A stretch of 26,269 bases of DNA from JAWWAH01 sp033721415 (GCA_033721415.1 JAWWAH010000010.1:1-26269); one strand, 5' to 3'. Positions 7,601 through 15,424 are shown, counted from the first letter of the stretch. A program made the numbers and translations. Notes: generated by a model not told the origin, from the letters alone.

Positions 7601-9121
7601 TATTACTACAGAGCTTATGCTCAAAACTCCACAGGCTATGCTTATGGCGAAGAATTAGAATTTACAACTCAGGGGGTATATGCTCAACTAACAACTCTTG
7701 ATGCATCAAATAGGCAAACAAATCAGGTAGATGGAAATGGAAACATAACATTTATCGGTGTGGCTAATCCTACTGTTCGCGGCTTTGTTTGGGATAGAAC
7801 AAGCCAAACAAATCCAGGTGATATTGCGCCTGGAAGCTCTGGATATTCAGACAGTGTTAATGAAACAGGAAGCTTTGGCACAGGGACTTACTCGCTTACA
7901 TTAAATAGCTTACTTGAAGCCACTATTTATTATTACAGGGCCTTTGCTTTAAACAGTGCAGGATATAGTTACGGTAACGAGGTACAATTCAATACCACAA
8001 GTAATTACGCAACCATGAACACACTAGATGCAACCAATCTACAGCCAACTCAGGTTACCGGCAACGGTGAAATAGTAGAGGTTGGAATAGGGAATCCAAC
8101 TGATAGAGGTTTTGTGTGGGGCACATCTAGCCAAGGCGATCCAGGGGATGTGACACCGGCATTTTCTGGATACTCTAATAACATTAGTCAAAGTGGTGAT
8201 TTTGGCCCTGGCCAATTTAGCCTAGATCTCACCAGTCTTACCGAAGATACTACATATTACTACAGATCTTTCGCACAAAATTCAAATGGTTATAGTTATG
8301 GTCCAGAGGTTCAGTTCCAAACTCCATTAACTCCACAGCCTCCAACATTAACCAACGTTTCCATAAATGGAGGTTCTAATATTTCTCTTATTGAAGGAAC
8401 AACAACACCAGTAGCAGTAACTGCAACAGCAGATGATCCTAATGGTTGGGAAGATCTTGATTTAACAAGTGCTACTGCTGTAGTTTATCGCTCAGGTGTA
8501 ACTGATACCTGTACAGCAGACGATAATAATTGCTATACATTAACTTCCTCATCTTGCACGCTAACGAGCTGCTCAGGAACAAGTTGCTCATTAACATGTA
8601 CGGCTGATGTTCAATTCTTTGCTGAAGCAACTGATACGGGTTCAACTTATGAATCAGAAAACTGGTTAGGTAAAATATCTATCTCAGATGAAGGAGGGTT
8701 ATCTGATACAGAAATTACACCTTCGGGAGTGGAATTATTTACTCTACTTGCTTTAGACGTAACTTCTACAATAGATTATGGAAGCTTGAATCCCGGAAGT
8801 GATACTGGGGCAACAAATCAAACAACCGTTGTTACAAATACAGGCAATACACTACTTAACCCAGATGTTTCGGGCACTAACATGACGGGTCCAGGAGCAA
8901 GTGTAATCACGGTATCTGAGCAAAAATTCAGCACATCTTTATTCACATATTCATCTGGTGGGACAGTACTATCTCTAACAGATCAAGCATCGGGTATTAC
9001 CTTAGCTAAGCCCACAAGCACAACACCGGTTACAGATGATCTTTTCTGGGGTATATCAGTTCCTAGTGGCCTTGAATCCGGTTCATATACAGGGCAAAAC
9101 ACATTCACTGCTTCACAATAA
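4631..9121 (+). CDS. Giant surface protein with eight FN3-like repeats
   Basis: This protein has about 1496 residues from the ATG at 4631; an in-frame TTG at 4622 would add three. Neither start has a ribosome site and I prefer the ATG. A hydrophobic N-terminal segment (about 19-38) serves as signal or anchor. A beta-sandwich module (about 50-205, W-S-P-T-P-L-F ... W-A-E-F-E-V-P) comes next, then four FN3-like repeats of ~109 residues (starting near 208, 317, 426, 535). A second copy of the beta module (about 645-797) and four more repeats (799, 908, 1017, 1126 to ~1235) follow. Each repeat carries RGFVWDT, PGSSGYGS and TYYYR-NS-GY-YG, a pattern also common in Bacteroidetes surface FN3 domains. 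The last ~260 residues hold a Cys-rich stretch and a C-terminal domain shared with the protein at 13536-15410. It is probably an adhesin or surface-layer component; there is no catalytic motif. Confidence 0.88.
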   Translation: MNRFGNLKAYITDSQNPFLRRLFLVALLVGWVVLVDPQSFHTQNIYAVQLARPSADVSNAGAWSPTPLFAEIDEPTADDSVTAVVSKNNPSTTDTFEVSLSSLNDPNASTGHIIRYRARKQGGVKTEELRVDLYQGTTLIRQGNWTGGLGTSWTTFTDTLTSGEADAITDYTNLRLRFTPRATGGGQPAPIEVTWAEFEVPVQQASNPPSVTTNAASNIQQTEVQGNGDITDTGGGSVISRGFVWDTSSQANPGNTAPGSSGYGSNVQEGGTFSTGTFNLQLTNLSPGTTYYYRAFALNSIGYAYGSEITFTTQAALPTVLTNGATSVQQTQATGNGEITDTGGATIDERGFVWDTTTQADPGNVAPGSSGYGSTTNETGSFGTGAFNLTLSSLTSDTTYYYRSYAHNSEGYSYGSEVEFTTLGNFAAVVTNNPTNISQTSVDGNGNITDIGQAQPTERGFVWDTATQGNPGNVAPGSSGYGSTTNETGSFGTGTYSLPITGLTANTTYYYRAYVLNTAGYSYGDEIQFSTLDELPDLNTSAPSNIQTRTVTGNGEITNTGGLSIDERGFVWDTSAQSDPGNVAPGSSGYGSTTNETGTFGTGTFSLSISNLSPNTTYYYRSYAHNSQGYGYGPEVSFTTLNAQFGRPDTDITTTGWTPTPLWEELNEQDPDNATTEITTADNPTNTVFEVAFSSITDPQTSSGHYVRYRMYKTGGKTCTATAELYQGGTAIHSDAAQTLTGTYATYSFNLSGAEADSITDYSDLRIRVTANCTGGGAGSQVRATWAEFEAPEPPPTSPPSVTTQDATNIQTYSATGNGEITSTGSSTVTERGFVWDTTSQADPGNTAPGSSGYGSSTNETGSFGTGTFNLSMTSLSKNTTYYYRAYAQNSVGFAYGSEKVFTTFDEIPTLTTNNATNVGSNTADGNGVIDHAGTSAVTERGFVWDTATQADPGNVSPASSGYGSSTNETGSFGAGSYSLQLSGLTSDTTYYYRAYAQNSTGYAYGEELEFTTQGVYAQLTTLDASNRQTNQVDGNGNITFIGVANPTVRGFVWDRTSQTNPGDIAPGSSGYSDSVNETGSFGTGTYSLTLNSLLEATIYYYRAFALNSAGYSYGNEVQFNTTSNYATMNTLDATNLQPTQVTGNGEIVEVGIGNPTDRGFVWGTSSQGDPGDVTPAFSGYSNNISQSGDFGPGQFSLDLTSLTEDTTYYYRSFAQNSNGYSYGPEVQFQTPLTPQPPTLTNVSINGGSNISLIEGTTTPVAVTATADDPNGWEDLDLTSATAVVYRSGVTDTCTADDNNCYTLTSSSCTLTSCSGTSCSLTCTADVQFFAEATDTGSTYESENWLGKISISDEGGLSDTEITPSGVELFTLLALDVTSTIDYGSLNPGSDTGATNQTTVVTNTGNTLLNPDVSGTNMTGPGASVITVSEQKFSTSLFTYSSGGTVLSLTDQASGITLAKPTSTTPVTDDLFWGISVPSGLESGSYTGQNTFTASQ
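5252..8330 (+). repeat. Eight ~327-bp FN3-coding repeats in two blocks of four
   Basis: Units begin near 5252, 5579, 5906, 6233, then 7025, 7352, 7679 and 8006. They are separated by a non-FN3 module at 6563-7024. DNA identity is high in the core (for example GGAAGCACCACAAATGAAAC in units 2, 3 and 4), with several units differing only by silent changes there. The block structure suggests that a larger unit (beta module plus four FN3 repeats) was duplicated. Confidence 0.85.
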
Positions 9122-9123
9122 AG

Positions 9124-9160
9124 TTATCCACGAGTCAATAACCTAATTTTTCGTTATACT
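9124..9160 (+). promoter_or_regulatory. Promoter with DnaA-box-like site, giving a very short leader
   Basis: TATACT at 9155-9160 is a -10 box only 14 nt before the ATG at 9175, so the transcript would start about 8 nt upstream of the start codon and be almost leaderless. TTATCCACG at 9124-9132 matches the DnaA box TTATCCACA at 8 of 9 positions. No clear -35 is seen. Confidence 0.5.
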
Positions 9161-9174
9161 AAAAGTAAGAACAT

Positions 9175-10677
9175 ATGAAATTTAATCAAGGTAAAGGAAT
9201 TTGGATTTTCTTCGGCGCCATTTTTGCGTTTATCTTTTTCTTTGTTTTAGCTTTTATATTCCATCCCGATACTGGGTTGGCTCAACTCGATGCAGATGCA
9301 CCAGACATAGCAGATGTTCAAATATCAGAATTAGATCAAGATTCGGTACGAGTTACCTGGAACACTGACAGAGATGCAGATTCACGTATTAATTTTGGCA
9401 TTGATCGTAGGTATGGAATAGTGCGTGATCCAGGCTTTGATAAAACAGAACACGAACTTATAATTGATGATCTTTTACCATCTACAAAATATCATTTTAG
9501 AATAGTTTCTACAGATGATCTTGGCAATCAGGGTATTTCGGGTAACTACTCTTTCATAACAGAGGGTTCTGGTCGAGTTCAAAACATAGAAAGAGTAGAA
9601 TCAATAGATGATAAATCAAAACTTGAACAAATCGCATCTCTAATAGAAGGGTTAACCGAAGAAGAGGCTTTACGTCGATTACAGAACGAAATTCGCGAAA
9701 AAGCAGAGGGTCTTAGTGATGAGCTTACTATTATAGGTCCGCCTAACGTAGAACCGGATGTTTCATCTGCGATTGTTACATGGCAGACAAACAGAGCCTC
9801 AGATTCAGTAGTATACTTTTCTCCAGAAGACCAATATAATCCTGGTGCTGCCGATCCTTATATTTATTCACAAAATGGCTTAGGCGGAGGTACAACAGCA
9901 CACGAGGTAGAAATTATCGGACTAGAACCTTTTACCTTGTACCACTTTAAAGTTGCTTCTGAAGATGAATTTGGGATAGGAGGGGAGAGCGCAGATTATA
10001 CATTTAGAACAAAAGCCTTGGTACCGGTGATACAAGAATTCTTTGTCGTGAAGGCAGAAGAAGAATCCGCAACTCTTTCTTGGAGTACAACTATTCCTTC
10101 GTCAGCCTTATTGGAATATGAAAATCTTAGAACCGGGCAAAGATTTTCAAAAGGAAGCCCAACACAAACAACAGATCACACCCTTAGAATAGATGGTCTT
10201 GAATTTGGAACACGTTATCGAGCTACAGCGGTAGCTGAAAGTGCCGGTGGCGAAACAGTTAGGAGTAATCCCGTGGAGTTTGTTACAGTAAGAGATGAAG
10301 AGCCTCCTATAATATCTAATGTTACCAATGAATCAACATTATATCCGGGCGTAGAAACAAAGGTGCAAACGATAATAAGTTGGGCTACAGACGAGCCATC
10401 TCTGTGTACGCTATTTTACAGGCAGGGGATAGCACCAACAATTGAACCCACAGAAGTTCCTCCAAGAGATGAAAACTATGTAGAAAAACATGTTCAAATA
10501 CTTGTTTCTTTCCGCCCTTCAACTGTTTATCAGTTTTGGGCAGAGTGTGAAGATCGTGCAGGGAATGAAGAGAAATCGGAATTTTATGTGTTGTTTACTC
10601 CTCAGCAGGAAAAAAGCATTATAGATATAATTCTTGAAAACTTCGAAGGAGCATTTGGATGGGTTAAAGACTTATAA
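9175..10677 (+). CDS. N-terminally anchored extracellular protein with FN3-like domains
   Basis: This 500-residue protein has a strong N-terminal hydrophobic segment (about 8-30, rich in F and I) and then a wholly extracellular body. It contains about four FN3-type beta domains. Domain 1 (about 42-128) includes V-R-V-T-W-N-T-D and L-L-P-S-T-K-Y-H-F-R-I-V. An acidic helical spacer follows (about 133-178), then domain 2 (about 183-280, I-V-T-W-Q-T-N ... L-Y-H-F-K-V-A-S-E-D), domain 3 (about 283-372) and domain 4 (about 376-485) containing two Cys. The T-W-x-T-(D/N) and T-x-Y-x-F pairs are the usual FN3 and phosphatase-N-terminal-like signature. The C-terminus (FGWVKDL) has no anchor. It lies between the giant FN3 protein and the ABC transporter. 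Binding or spacer function is likely; the ligand is unknown. Confidence 0.82.
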   Translation: MKFNQGKGIWIFFGAIFAFIFFFVLAFIFHPDTGLAQLDADAPDIADVQISELDQDSVRVTWNTDRDADSRINFGIDRRYGIVRDPGFDKTEHELIIDDLLPSTKYHFRIVSTDDLGNQGISGNYSFITEGSGRVQNIERVESIDDKSKLEQIASLIEGLTEEEALRRLQNEIREKAEGLSDELTIIGPPNVEPDVSSAIVTWQTNRASDSVVYFSPEDQYNPGAADPYIYSQNGLGGGTTAHEVEIIGLEPFTLYHFKVASEDEFGIGGESADYTFRTKALVPVIQEFFVVKAEEESATLSWSTTIPSSALLEYENLRTGQRFSKGSPTQTTDHTLRIDGLEFGTRYRATAVAESAGGETVRSNPVEFVTVRDEEPPIISNVTNESTLYPGVETKVQTIISWATDEPSLCTLFYRQGIAPTIEPTEVPPRDENYVEKHVQILVSFRPSTVYQFWAECEDRAGNEEKSEFYVLFTPQQEKSIIDIILENFEGAFGWVKDL

Positions 10678-10685
10678 GTAATGTA

Positions 10686-10833
10686 ATCCCCTCGGGGGAT
10701 GCCCGCCTACCGGCAGGCAGGCTCAATTTTGCAGCCAATCGCTGCGCTCTTGGGCGATTAACAATTAATGTACCCGACTATCGTCGGATGCTCATGTTTG
10801 CAAGCCATTCACTTGCGTTCATGGGCAAACATG
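10686..10833. repeat. GC-rich island of five hairpins, with two related copies of one element
   Basis: The 160-nt gap between genes is GC-rich compared with its neighbours and almost entirely foldable. It holds ATCCCC-TCG-GGGGAT (10686-10700) and a REP-like GCC-x-GCCT/AGGC-x-GGC hairpin (10701-10722) of the kind I recall as common in CPR intergenic DNA. Element A follows (10728-10759), then CCGAC-TATC-GTCGG (10774-10787) and element B (10793-10833), closed by CATGTTTGC/GCAAACATG. Elements A and B align with each other and their paired arms differ by matching changes. The first hairpin may double as a terminator, though it lacks a T-run. Confidence 0.75.
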
Positions 10834-10837
10834 GCAC

Positions 10838-12187
10838 ATGAAGCCACTAATTATTACAGAAGGGTTAGAGATAACCTATAACGAAGGAAAATCGAATGAG
10901 TTTAAGGCCTTGCAGAAGGTTGATACAGAAATATTCCCCGGAGAATATATAATTTTGTTCGGCCCGTCCGGTTCAGGTAAATCTACTCTGATGTACTCAG
11001 TTTTAGGTGTGCTACCACCATCATCAGGAAAAGTTATCGTAAATGGCGATAGTATATATGACTATTCTCCAAAAGAGATGGTAGATTACCAGCGCTCTTA
11101 TATCGGAATTATTTATCAGTCGTTTAACCTGATTCCATCTCTTTCTGTTGTAGATAACGTGGCTTTGCCTCAGATCTTCTCTTCTGTAACTTTAGCCCAA
11201 AGGAAAAAGAGAGCGATGGAGCTCTTAGATAGGTTTGGTGTCTCCCATGTTGCCGATAAGCTTACAACTAATCTTTCAGGAGGACAGATGCAGAGAGTTG
11301 CTGTATCTAGATCCTTGGTTAATGACCCAAAGATACTACTTGCCGATGAGCCCGTGGGTAACCTGGACGCGGTTTCCGCTACTCAGGTTATGGACACGCT
11401 TGAACGCGTAAACATGGAGGACGGAAAAACAGTTATCTTGGTGACTCACGATGCTAAGCACTTGCCTTATGCTCATAGAGTCTATTACGTAAACAGCGGA
11501 AAAATTATACGAGATGTTCCTAATCCCGAAAAGAAACAGATTAAAAAAACCGAAGGGCACGGAATAGTTACAGAGATAGAGCTTTTAGCTAAAAAATTCC
11601 CCTATGACACTATCGAACAACTAAGAGTTAAAAGTGCAGTTAATTATCTTACTCAGGACATGAATTTTAAGGAGTTGGCTGTTCTTGAAAGAGCAGTAGA
11701 AGCAGTGATAGACGGAAGGTTAGGAAGGACCGGTTTATTCAATCTTCTTAATACTCCAATAGACGATGGCGGGGTTGGTATGACAAAAGCTCAATCTAAA
11801 AATATTACAGATGAAATGATGAAAATCATGGACCAGGCTCAAGACATAACAAGATACAGGCAAGCTATAGAAGAGGATAAGCTTTTCTATTATCAATATA
11901 AATATGTAAAGCGAGTTAAGGATTATCTTTTGGAAAATTACAGCGGTATTATAAACGAAACTCAGAGAAAAAATCTTGAAGACATTGTAAGCAGGAGATT
12001 ATCAGGAGCGTTGAAAGCAGAAGAATTTGAGGAAAAATTAAATGCTGATATTTCCGATGGAGGAGTTCACCTTAATACAAGAACAGCACTCAACCTAAGC
12101 AGTTATATGGAAAAACTTATTGCGCAAGGTGTTGAATATGTAAAGAAGGGAGAAGAGTATATAGGTGAAGAAACAGAGCAAACATAA
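10838..12187 (+). CDS. MacB/LolD-type ABC transporter ATPase with long C-terminal extension
   Basis: The first ~232 residues form a complete ATPase of the MacB/LolD family: Walker A GPSGSGKST (42-50), Q-loop Gln 94, signature LSGGQ (146-150), Walker B ILLADE (166-171) with the following N-L-D, and switch His 204. It would drive the FtsX/MacB-like permease encoded 38 nt downstream, a mechanotransmission-type exporter rather than a channel importer. The family is normally about 220-250 residues; this one has 449. The extra ~215 residues are charged and helical, and appear to hold two copies of a unit with F-x-x-x-L-N-x-x-I-x-D-G-G-V (D-G-G-V at about 309 and 407), followed by an amphipathic helix. 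The ATG has no ribosome site. Substrate is unknown; the setting suggests surface protein or peptide export. Confidence 0.92.
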   Translation: MKPLIITEGLEITYNEGKSNEFKALQKVDTEIFPGEYIILFGPSGSGKSTLMYSVLGVLPPSSGKVIVNGDSIYDYSPKEMVDYQRSYIGIIYQSFNLIPSLSVVDNVALPQIFSSVTLAQRKKRAMELLDRFGVSHVADKLTTNLSGGQMQRVAVSRSLVNDPKILLADEPVGNLDAVSATQVMDTLERVNMEDGKTVILVTHDAKHLPYAHRVYYVNSGKIIRDVPNPEKKQIKKTEGHGIVTEIELLAKKFPYDTIEQLRVKSAVNYLTQDMNFKELAVLERAVEAVIDGRLGRTGLFNLLNTPIDDGGVGMTKAQSKNITDEMMKIMDQAQDITRYRQAIEEDKLFYYQYKYVKRVKDYLLENYSGIINETQRKNLEDIVSRRLSGALKAEEFEEKLNADISDGGVHLNTRTALNLSSYMEKLIAQGVEYVKKGEEYIGEETEQT

Positions 12188-12211
12188 AGCAATTTTAAAT
12201 ATAAAAATTAT

Positions 12212-12226
12212 TTTTGTAATACAAAA
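12212..12226. promoter_or_regulatory. 15-nt palindrome abutting the permease start
   Basis: TTTTGTA-A-TACAAAA ends on the first base of the permease ATG. It could be an operator or an RNA hairpin that masks the start codon. With only 7 AT-rich base pairs, chance is a real alternative. Confidence 0.3.
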
Positions 12227-13446
12227 TGCGAGTTAGCGATATAGCAAAATTATCAACAAGAATGTTTAAGACAAACCCATCGCGTACATGGCTTACTATT
12301 TTGGGTATGGGAGTCGGAACCGGCGCCGTTGTTACATTGGTAGGCTTAGGTATGGGACTTCAGGGTATAATTTTGGAACAGATTGTTTTTGGTGAGACCT
12401 TGTTGAGTCTGACAGTTACGGGTTCGCCTGGAGGAGAGGTGGTTTTAGATCAAGATACAGTTGATGATTTTTTGGCAATGGAAAATGTGTTAGATGTGGC
12501 TCCTGTTGCTAACTTTCCCGCACTAATTACATACGGAGATCTTACCGCAAACATATTTGTTGAAGGTTTTGAACCTGCTTATTTAAGATATGCTGGTATT
12601 TCGGCAGACGAAGGAGAGATTTTTAGTGAAGAGACGTTAAGCGATGATCGCAACAATGTGATTCTTTCTAAGGATGTCCTTAAGCTTTTTGGTATAGACC
12701 CCGAAGAGGAGATGGAAGAGATAGTGGGTAAAAAGGTATCTTTTAGAGTATTTGTTCCCTCAAAAGATAATCCCGAAAAAAATGTTGAGGTGCCTATTAA
12801 TAAGGAATATACCGTTAAAGGTGTAACCGGTGCTGAAGGAGTTTTGAATGCAAGCATGCTTTTATCTGAACTGGAAAGCTATGTGGATGTTACAAAATAT
12901 GAAAAAACATCGGTTCGTGTTGATAAAAGCGAAAACTTAAATTTGGTTCAAGATGAGCTTGTCGAGCAGGGATTTAATGTGGTGGCACTCTCAAAAACAG
13001 TGGAACAAGCCACTAAGATTTTTACGGGCATTCAGGCTGTTTTGGGAGTTTTTGGAAGCATAGCTTTGATTGTGTCTGCTATTGGCATGTTCAACACCAT
13101 GACCGTTACATTATTGGAGAGAACTGCCGAGATTGGTATTATGAGAACTCTTGGAGCATCTTCTTTAGATATTAAGATACTGTTCTTATCTGAAGCTGTT
13201 ATTGTTGGATTTTTAGGGGGTGTTGTAGGTATATTAATTGGCATGGGTATAGGCCTTGGATTAAATACGCTTTTAAATTTTGTAGCTAGTCGTGCGGGAG
13301 GCGTTGGCGTAAGGCTTTTTAGGTTTCCTATATTATTCTTACTCTTTATAGGTACATTTTCCACCGTTGTCGGATTTTTAACGGGGCTTTTCCCAGCAAG
13401 ACGTGCTGCTGCGCTAAACCCCCTTGACGCTATTAGATATAAATAA
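12226..13446 (+). CDS. MacB/FtsX-like ABC transporter permease
   Basis: This 406-residue protein has the classic MacB layout. A first transmembrane helix follows a short cytoplasmic start (T-N-P-S-R-T-W-L-T-I-L-G-M-G-V-G, helix about 22-46). A large extracytoplasmic domain comes next (about 50-262, MacB periplasmic-core type), then three transmembrane helices (about 270-298, 318-350, 365-390) forming the FtsX domain. The conserved cytoplasmic E-R-T-A-E-I-G-I-M-R-T-L-G-A motif before the third helix and the closing P-A-R-R-A-A-A-L-N-P-L-D-A-I-R-Y are diagnostic. It pairs with the ATPase just upstream. In a bacterium with a single membrane this type usually exports peptides or drugs, or transmits signals across the membrane. 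No membrane-fusion protein gene is present nearby, so it is not a complete tripartite MacAB-TolC pump. Confidence 0.92.
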   Translation: MRVSDIAKLSTRMFKTNPSRTWLTILGMGVGTGAVVTLVGLGMGLQGIILEQIVFGETLLSLTVTGSPGGEVVLDQDTVDDFLAMENVLDVAPVANFPALITYGDLTANIFVEGFEPAYLRYAGISADEGEIFSEETLSDDRNNVILSKDVLKLFGIDPEEEMEEIVGKKVSFRVFVPSKDNPEKNVEVPINKEYTVKGVTGAEGVLNASMLLSELESYVDVTKYEKTSVRVDKSENLNLVQDELVEQGFNVVALSKTVEQATKIFTGIQAVLGVFGSIALIVSAIGMFNTMTVTLLERTAEIGIMRTLGASSLDIKILFLSEAVIVGFLGGVVGILIGMGIGLGLNTLLNFVASRAGGVGVRLFRFPILFLLFIGTFSTVVGFLTGLFPARRAAALNPLDAIRYK

Positions 13447-13462
13447 CCTGATATTTAACAGT

Positions 13463-13509
13463 TGTGGAAAACTATGTTTGTGCTAGATGGGGTTAAAACA
13501 TGTTATTAT
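13463..13509 (+). promoter_or_regulatory. Extended -10 promoter with DnaA-box-like site
   Basis: TGTTATTAT at 13501-13509 is an extended -10 element 26 nt before the ATG at 13536. TGTGGAAAA (complement TTTTCCACA) lies at 13463-13471, 32 nt upstream of the hexamer. It separates the transporter genes from the next surface protein. Confidence 0.5.
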
Positions 13510-13535
13510 AGTAGTAAGTAAAAGAAGTATTTTAC

Positions 13536-15410
13536 ATGGATCCAATAAAAGTGATTTCTATGATACGACAAAATAATTCGGCCGCAGGAAAGATTACAAT
13601 ATCAGTAGCGGCTATTTTTGCATTGATTTTTTCATCAGTGCTTTATTCATATAGCTACTTACTAGTTAATGATGTTATAGCAGATACAGCCGATACCTCT
13701 GTTACGGTTTTGAATACACCTCCAGGATGGGATGTGCAACCTAATGAAGCACCAGCATCATCGGGAACTAGCCCAACAAATTCAGGTGATAGTGTGACAT
13801 GGACAGCAACAGCAACAGACTCAAATGGCCAAGACTACTATCTTTTAATATGTAAAACAAGTGCTGCCCCTACCGCAAACAATAATGGAACTGCGCCAGA
13901 TTGTGATGCGCCGAGCAACCAGTGGGCGGTATCAGCAGCAACAACAAGCGGGTCTCAAGCAACAGCTACTTATACGACATCCGAAGCAGACAGCGCTCAA
14001 TCAAACGCTTGGTACGCTTGGATATGTGACAGCCCTACAAGCGATGCAGCATGTAACGCAACATCTTATCAGGGTGATGGAGCTGGAGATGGTACAGACG
14101 ACGATTCTCCTTTCATAATCAACTTTCGCCCTACTTTTACAGCATTCGCAGATGATTCACCAGCGGACCCTGGTACAAGTGTTACTTGGACTTCAACTGC
14201 AGCAGATTCAGCAAAAAATACTAGTTTTTCATACAATCTAACTTTGCATGTCTGTAAGGCAAATGATTTTACAGGTACAGCGTGTGGAGCAGGTGGTACA
14301 TGGTGTACATCTTCTGCGGTAGCATCTGACCCAACATGTAATGCAACCATGGATGACCCTATGACAGATGGCACACATGAAGCTTACGGATATGTAATTG
14401 ATGCCCAAGATCATACAGCATCTGGTGGTAGTCAGGGGTCTGATTCTGTTATCGATATTAATAATGTAGCCCCTTCAGTGGGTGCTGCTTCAGTCAGCTT
14501 ACTAGATACAGATGAAGCAGGTTCTCTTACTCTAACGACAGCGAATGGCCAAACAACAGGTTTCAAAGTTAAATTCAGTGTTACAGACCAAAACAGTTGT
14601 GAAAACCAAGTAGGAGGGGATGAAATATCTTCAGCGATTATAAATGTTTATAGATCTGGAATAACTCAGGCTGGATGTGACACTGCGGGTGAATCCAATA
14701 CCAATAACTGTTACCCCGATGCAGATACAAATTGGAATCCAACATGTACTCAAGACGCAGGAACATGCTCAGGAACTACTGATAATAGCGTAGATTGGAC
14801 ATGTACTTTCCCTCTTTGGTTTAACGCAGACGCAACAGAGGGAGCAGCCGGAGATTCACAATTTCCTACCGAGAATTGGGTCGCATCCGTACAAGCTACA
14901 GATGATGATGCATCCACAAGTACTTTAACTGAAGGAACTACAGGAAATGAAATGTTGAAATTCATGGCATATAGTGTGCCTGAAAATGCAATTAGTTATG
15001 GATCATTAGAAGCAGGTCAAAATACAGGAGCAACAAACCAAACAACCACAATCGAAGCCGTTGGAAATACAGGAGTAGATGAAGATCTTTCAGGAACTGA
15101 AATGTGTACTACATTTAATCCGGGCTCGCCTCCAAACTACGGCTGTAACCAGAATACCAGCGACACAATATTTTCAACTTCACAAAAATACGATACGGCT
15201 ACATTTGATTATACCGTAGGAGGTAATGCTCTTCCCGAATCACCAGCTGATGCGGTTGCGATTAATGTTCCAAAAACAACAAATGAGGCAAGTCCAGCAA
15301 GCGGCCTTACTTACTGGGGAATTGAAGTACCATCAACAATTACCCTTGCAGGAAGTTATTCAGGCCAAAATAGTATAGTAGGAACAGAAAGCGCAGTTGC
15401 AAACTGGTAA
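13536..15410 (+). CDS. Cys-rich surface protein sharing its C-terminal domain with the giant FN3 protein
   Basis: This 624-residue protein has one N-terminal hydrophobic segment (about 20-42) and a long, Thr/Ser/Asp/Ala-rich extracellular part with many cysteines, suited to disulfide bonds. Two related Ig-like modules (about 55-200 and 203-305) share S-V-T-W-T-A/S-T-A and paired Cys. Residues ~310-470 (V-Y-R-S-G-I-T, many Cys, E-N-W-V-A-S-V) and ~475-624 (I-S-Y-G-S-L-E-A-G-Q-N-T-G-A-T-N-Q-T-T ... Y-W-G-I-E-V-P ... G-S-Y-S-G-Q-N) match, in the same order, the last 260 residues of the protein ending at 9121. Family and ligand are not recognised. An alternative start eight codons in (M-I-R-Q-N-N) is possible. 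It is followed by a strong terminator-like palindrome. Confidence 0.85.
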   Translation: MDPIKVISMIRQNNSAAGKITISVAAIFALIFSSVLYSYSYLLVNDVIADTADTSVTVLNTPPGWDVQPNEAPASSGTSPTNSGDSVTWTATATDSNGQDYYLLICKTSAAPTANNNGTAPDCDAPSNQWAVSAATTSGSQATATYTTSEADSAQSNAWYAWICDSPTSDAACNATSYQGDGAGDGTDDDSPFIINFRPTFTAFADDSPADPGTSVTWTSTAADSAKNTSFSYNLTLHVCKANDFTGTACGAGGTWCTSSAVASDPTCNATMDDPMTDGTHEAYGYVIDAQDHTASGGSQGSDSVIDINNVAPSVGAASVSLLDTDEAGSLTLTTANGQTTGFKVKFSVTDQNSCENQVGGDEISSAIINVYRSGITQAGCDTAGESNTNNCYPDADTNWNPTCTQDAGTCSGTTDNSVDWTCTFPLWFNADATEGAAGDSQFPTENWVASVQATDDDASTSTLTEGTTGNEMLKFMAYSVPENAISYGSLEAGQNTGATNQTTTIEAVGNTGVDEDLSGTEMCTTFNPGSPPNYGCNQNTSDTIFSTSQKYDTATFDYTVGGNALPESPADAVAINVPKTTNEASPASGLTYWGIEVPSTITLAGSYSGQNSIVGTESAVANW

Positions 15411-15424
15411 AGACTTTATTTAAA

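Noticed and set aside
5252..8330. CRISPR array
   Set aside because: The repeats are ~327 bp, stay in frame and encode FN3-like domains; no short direct repeats with unique spacers were seen anywhere in the window.
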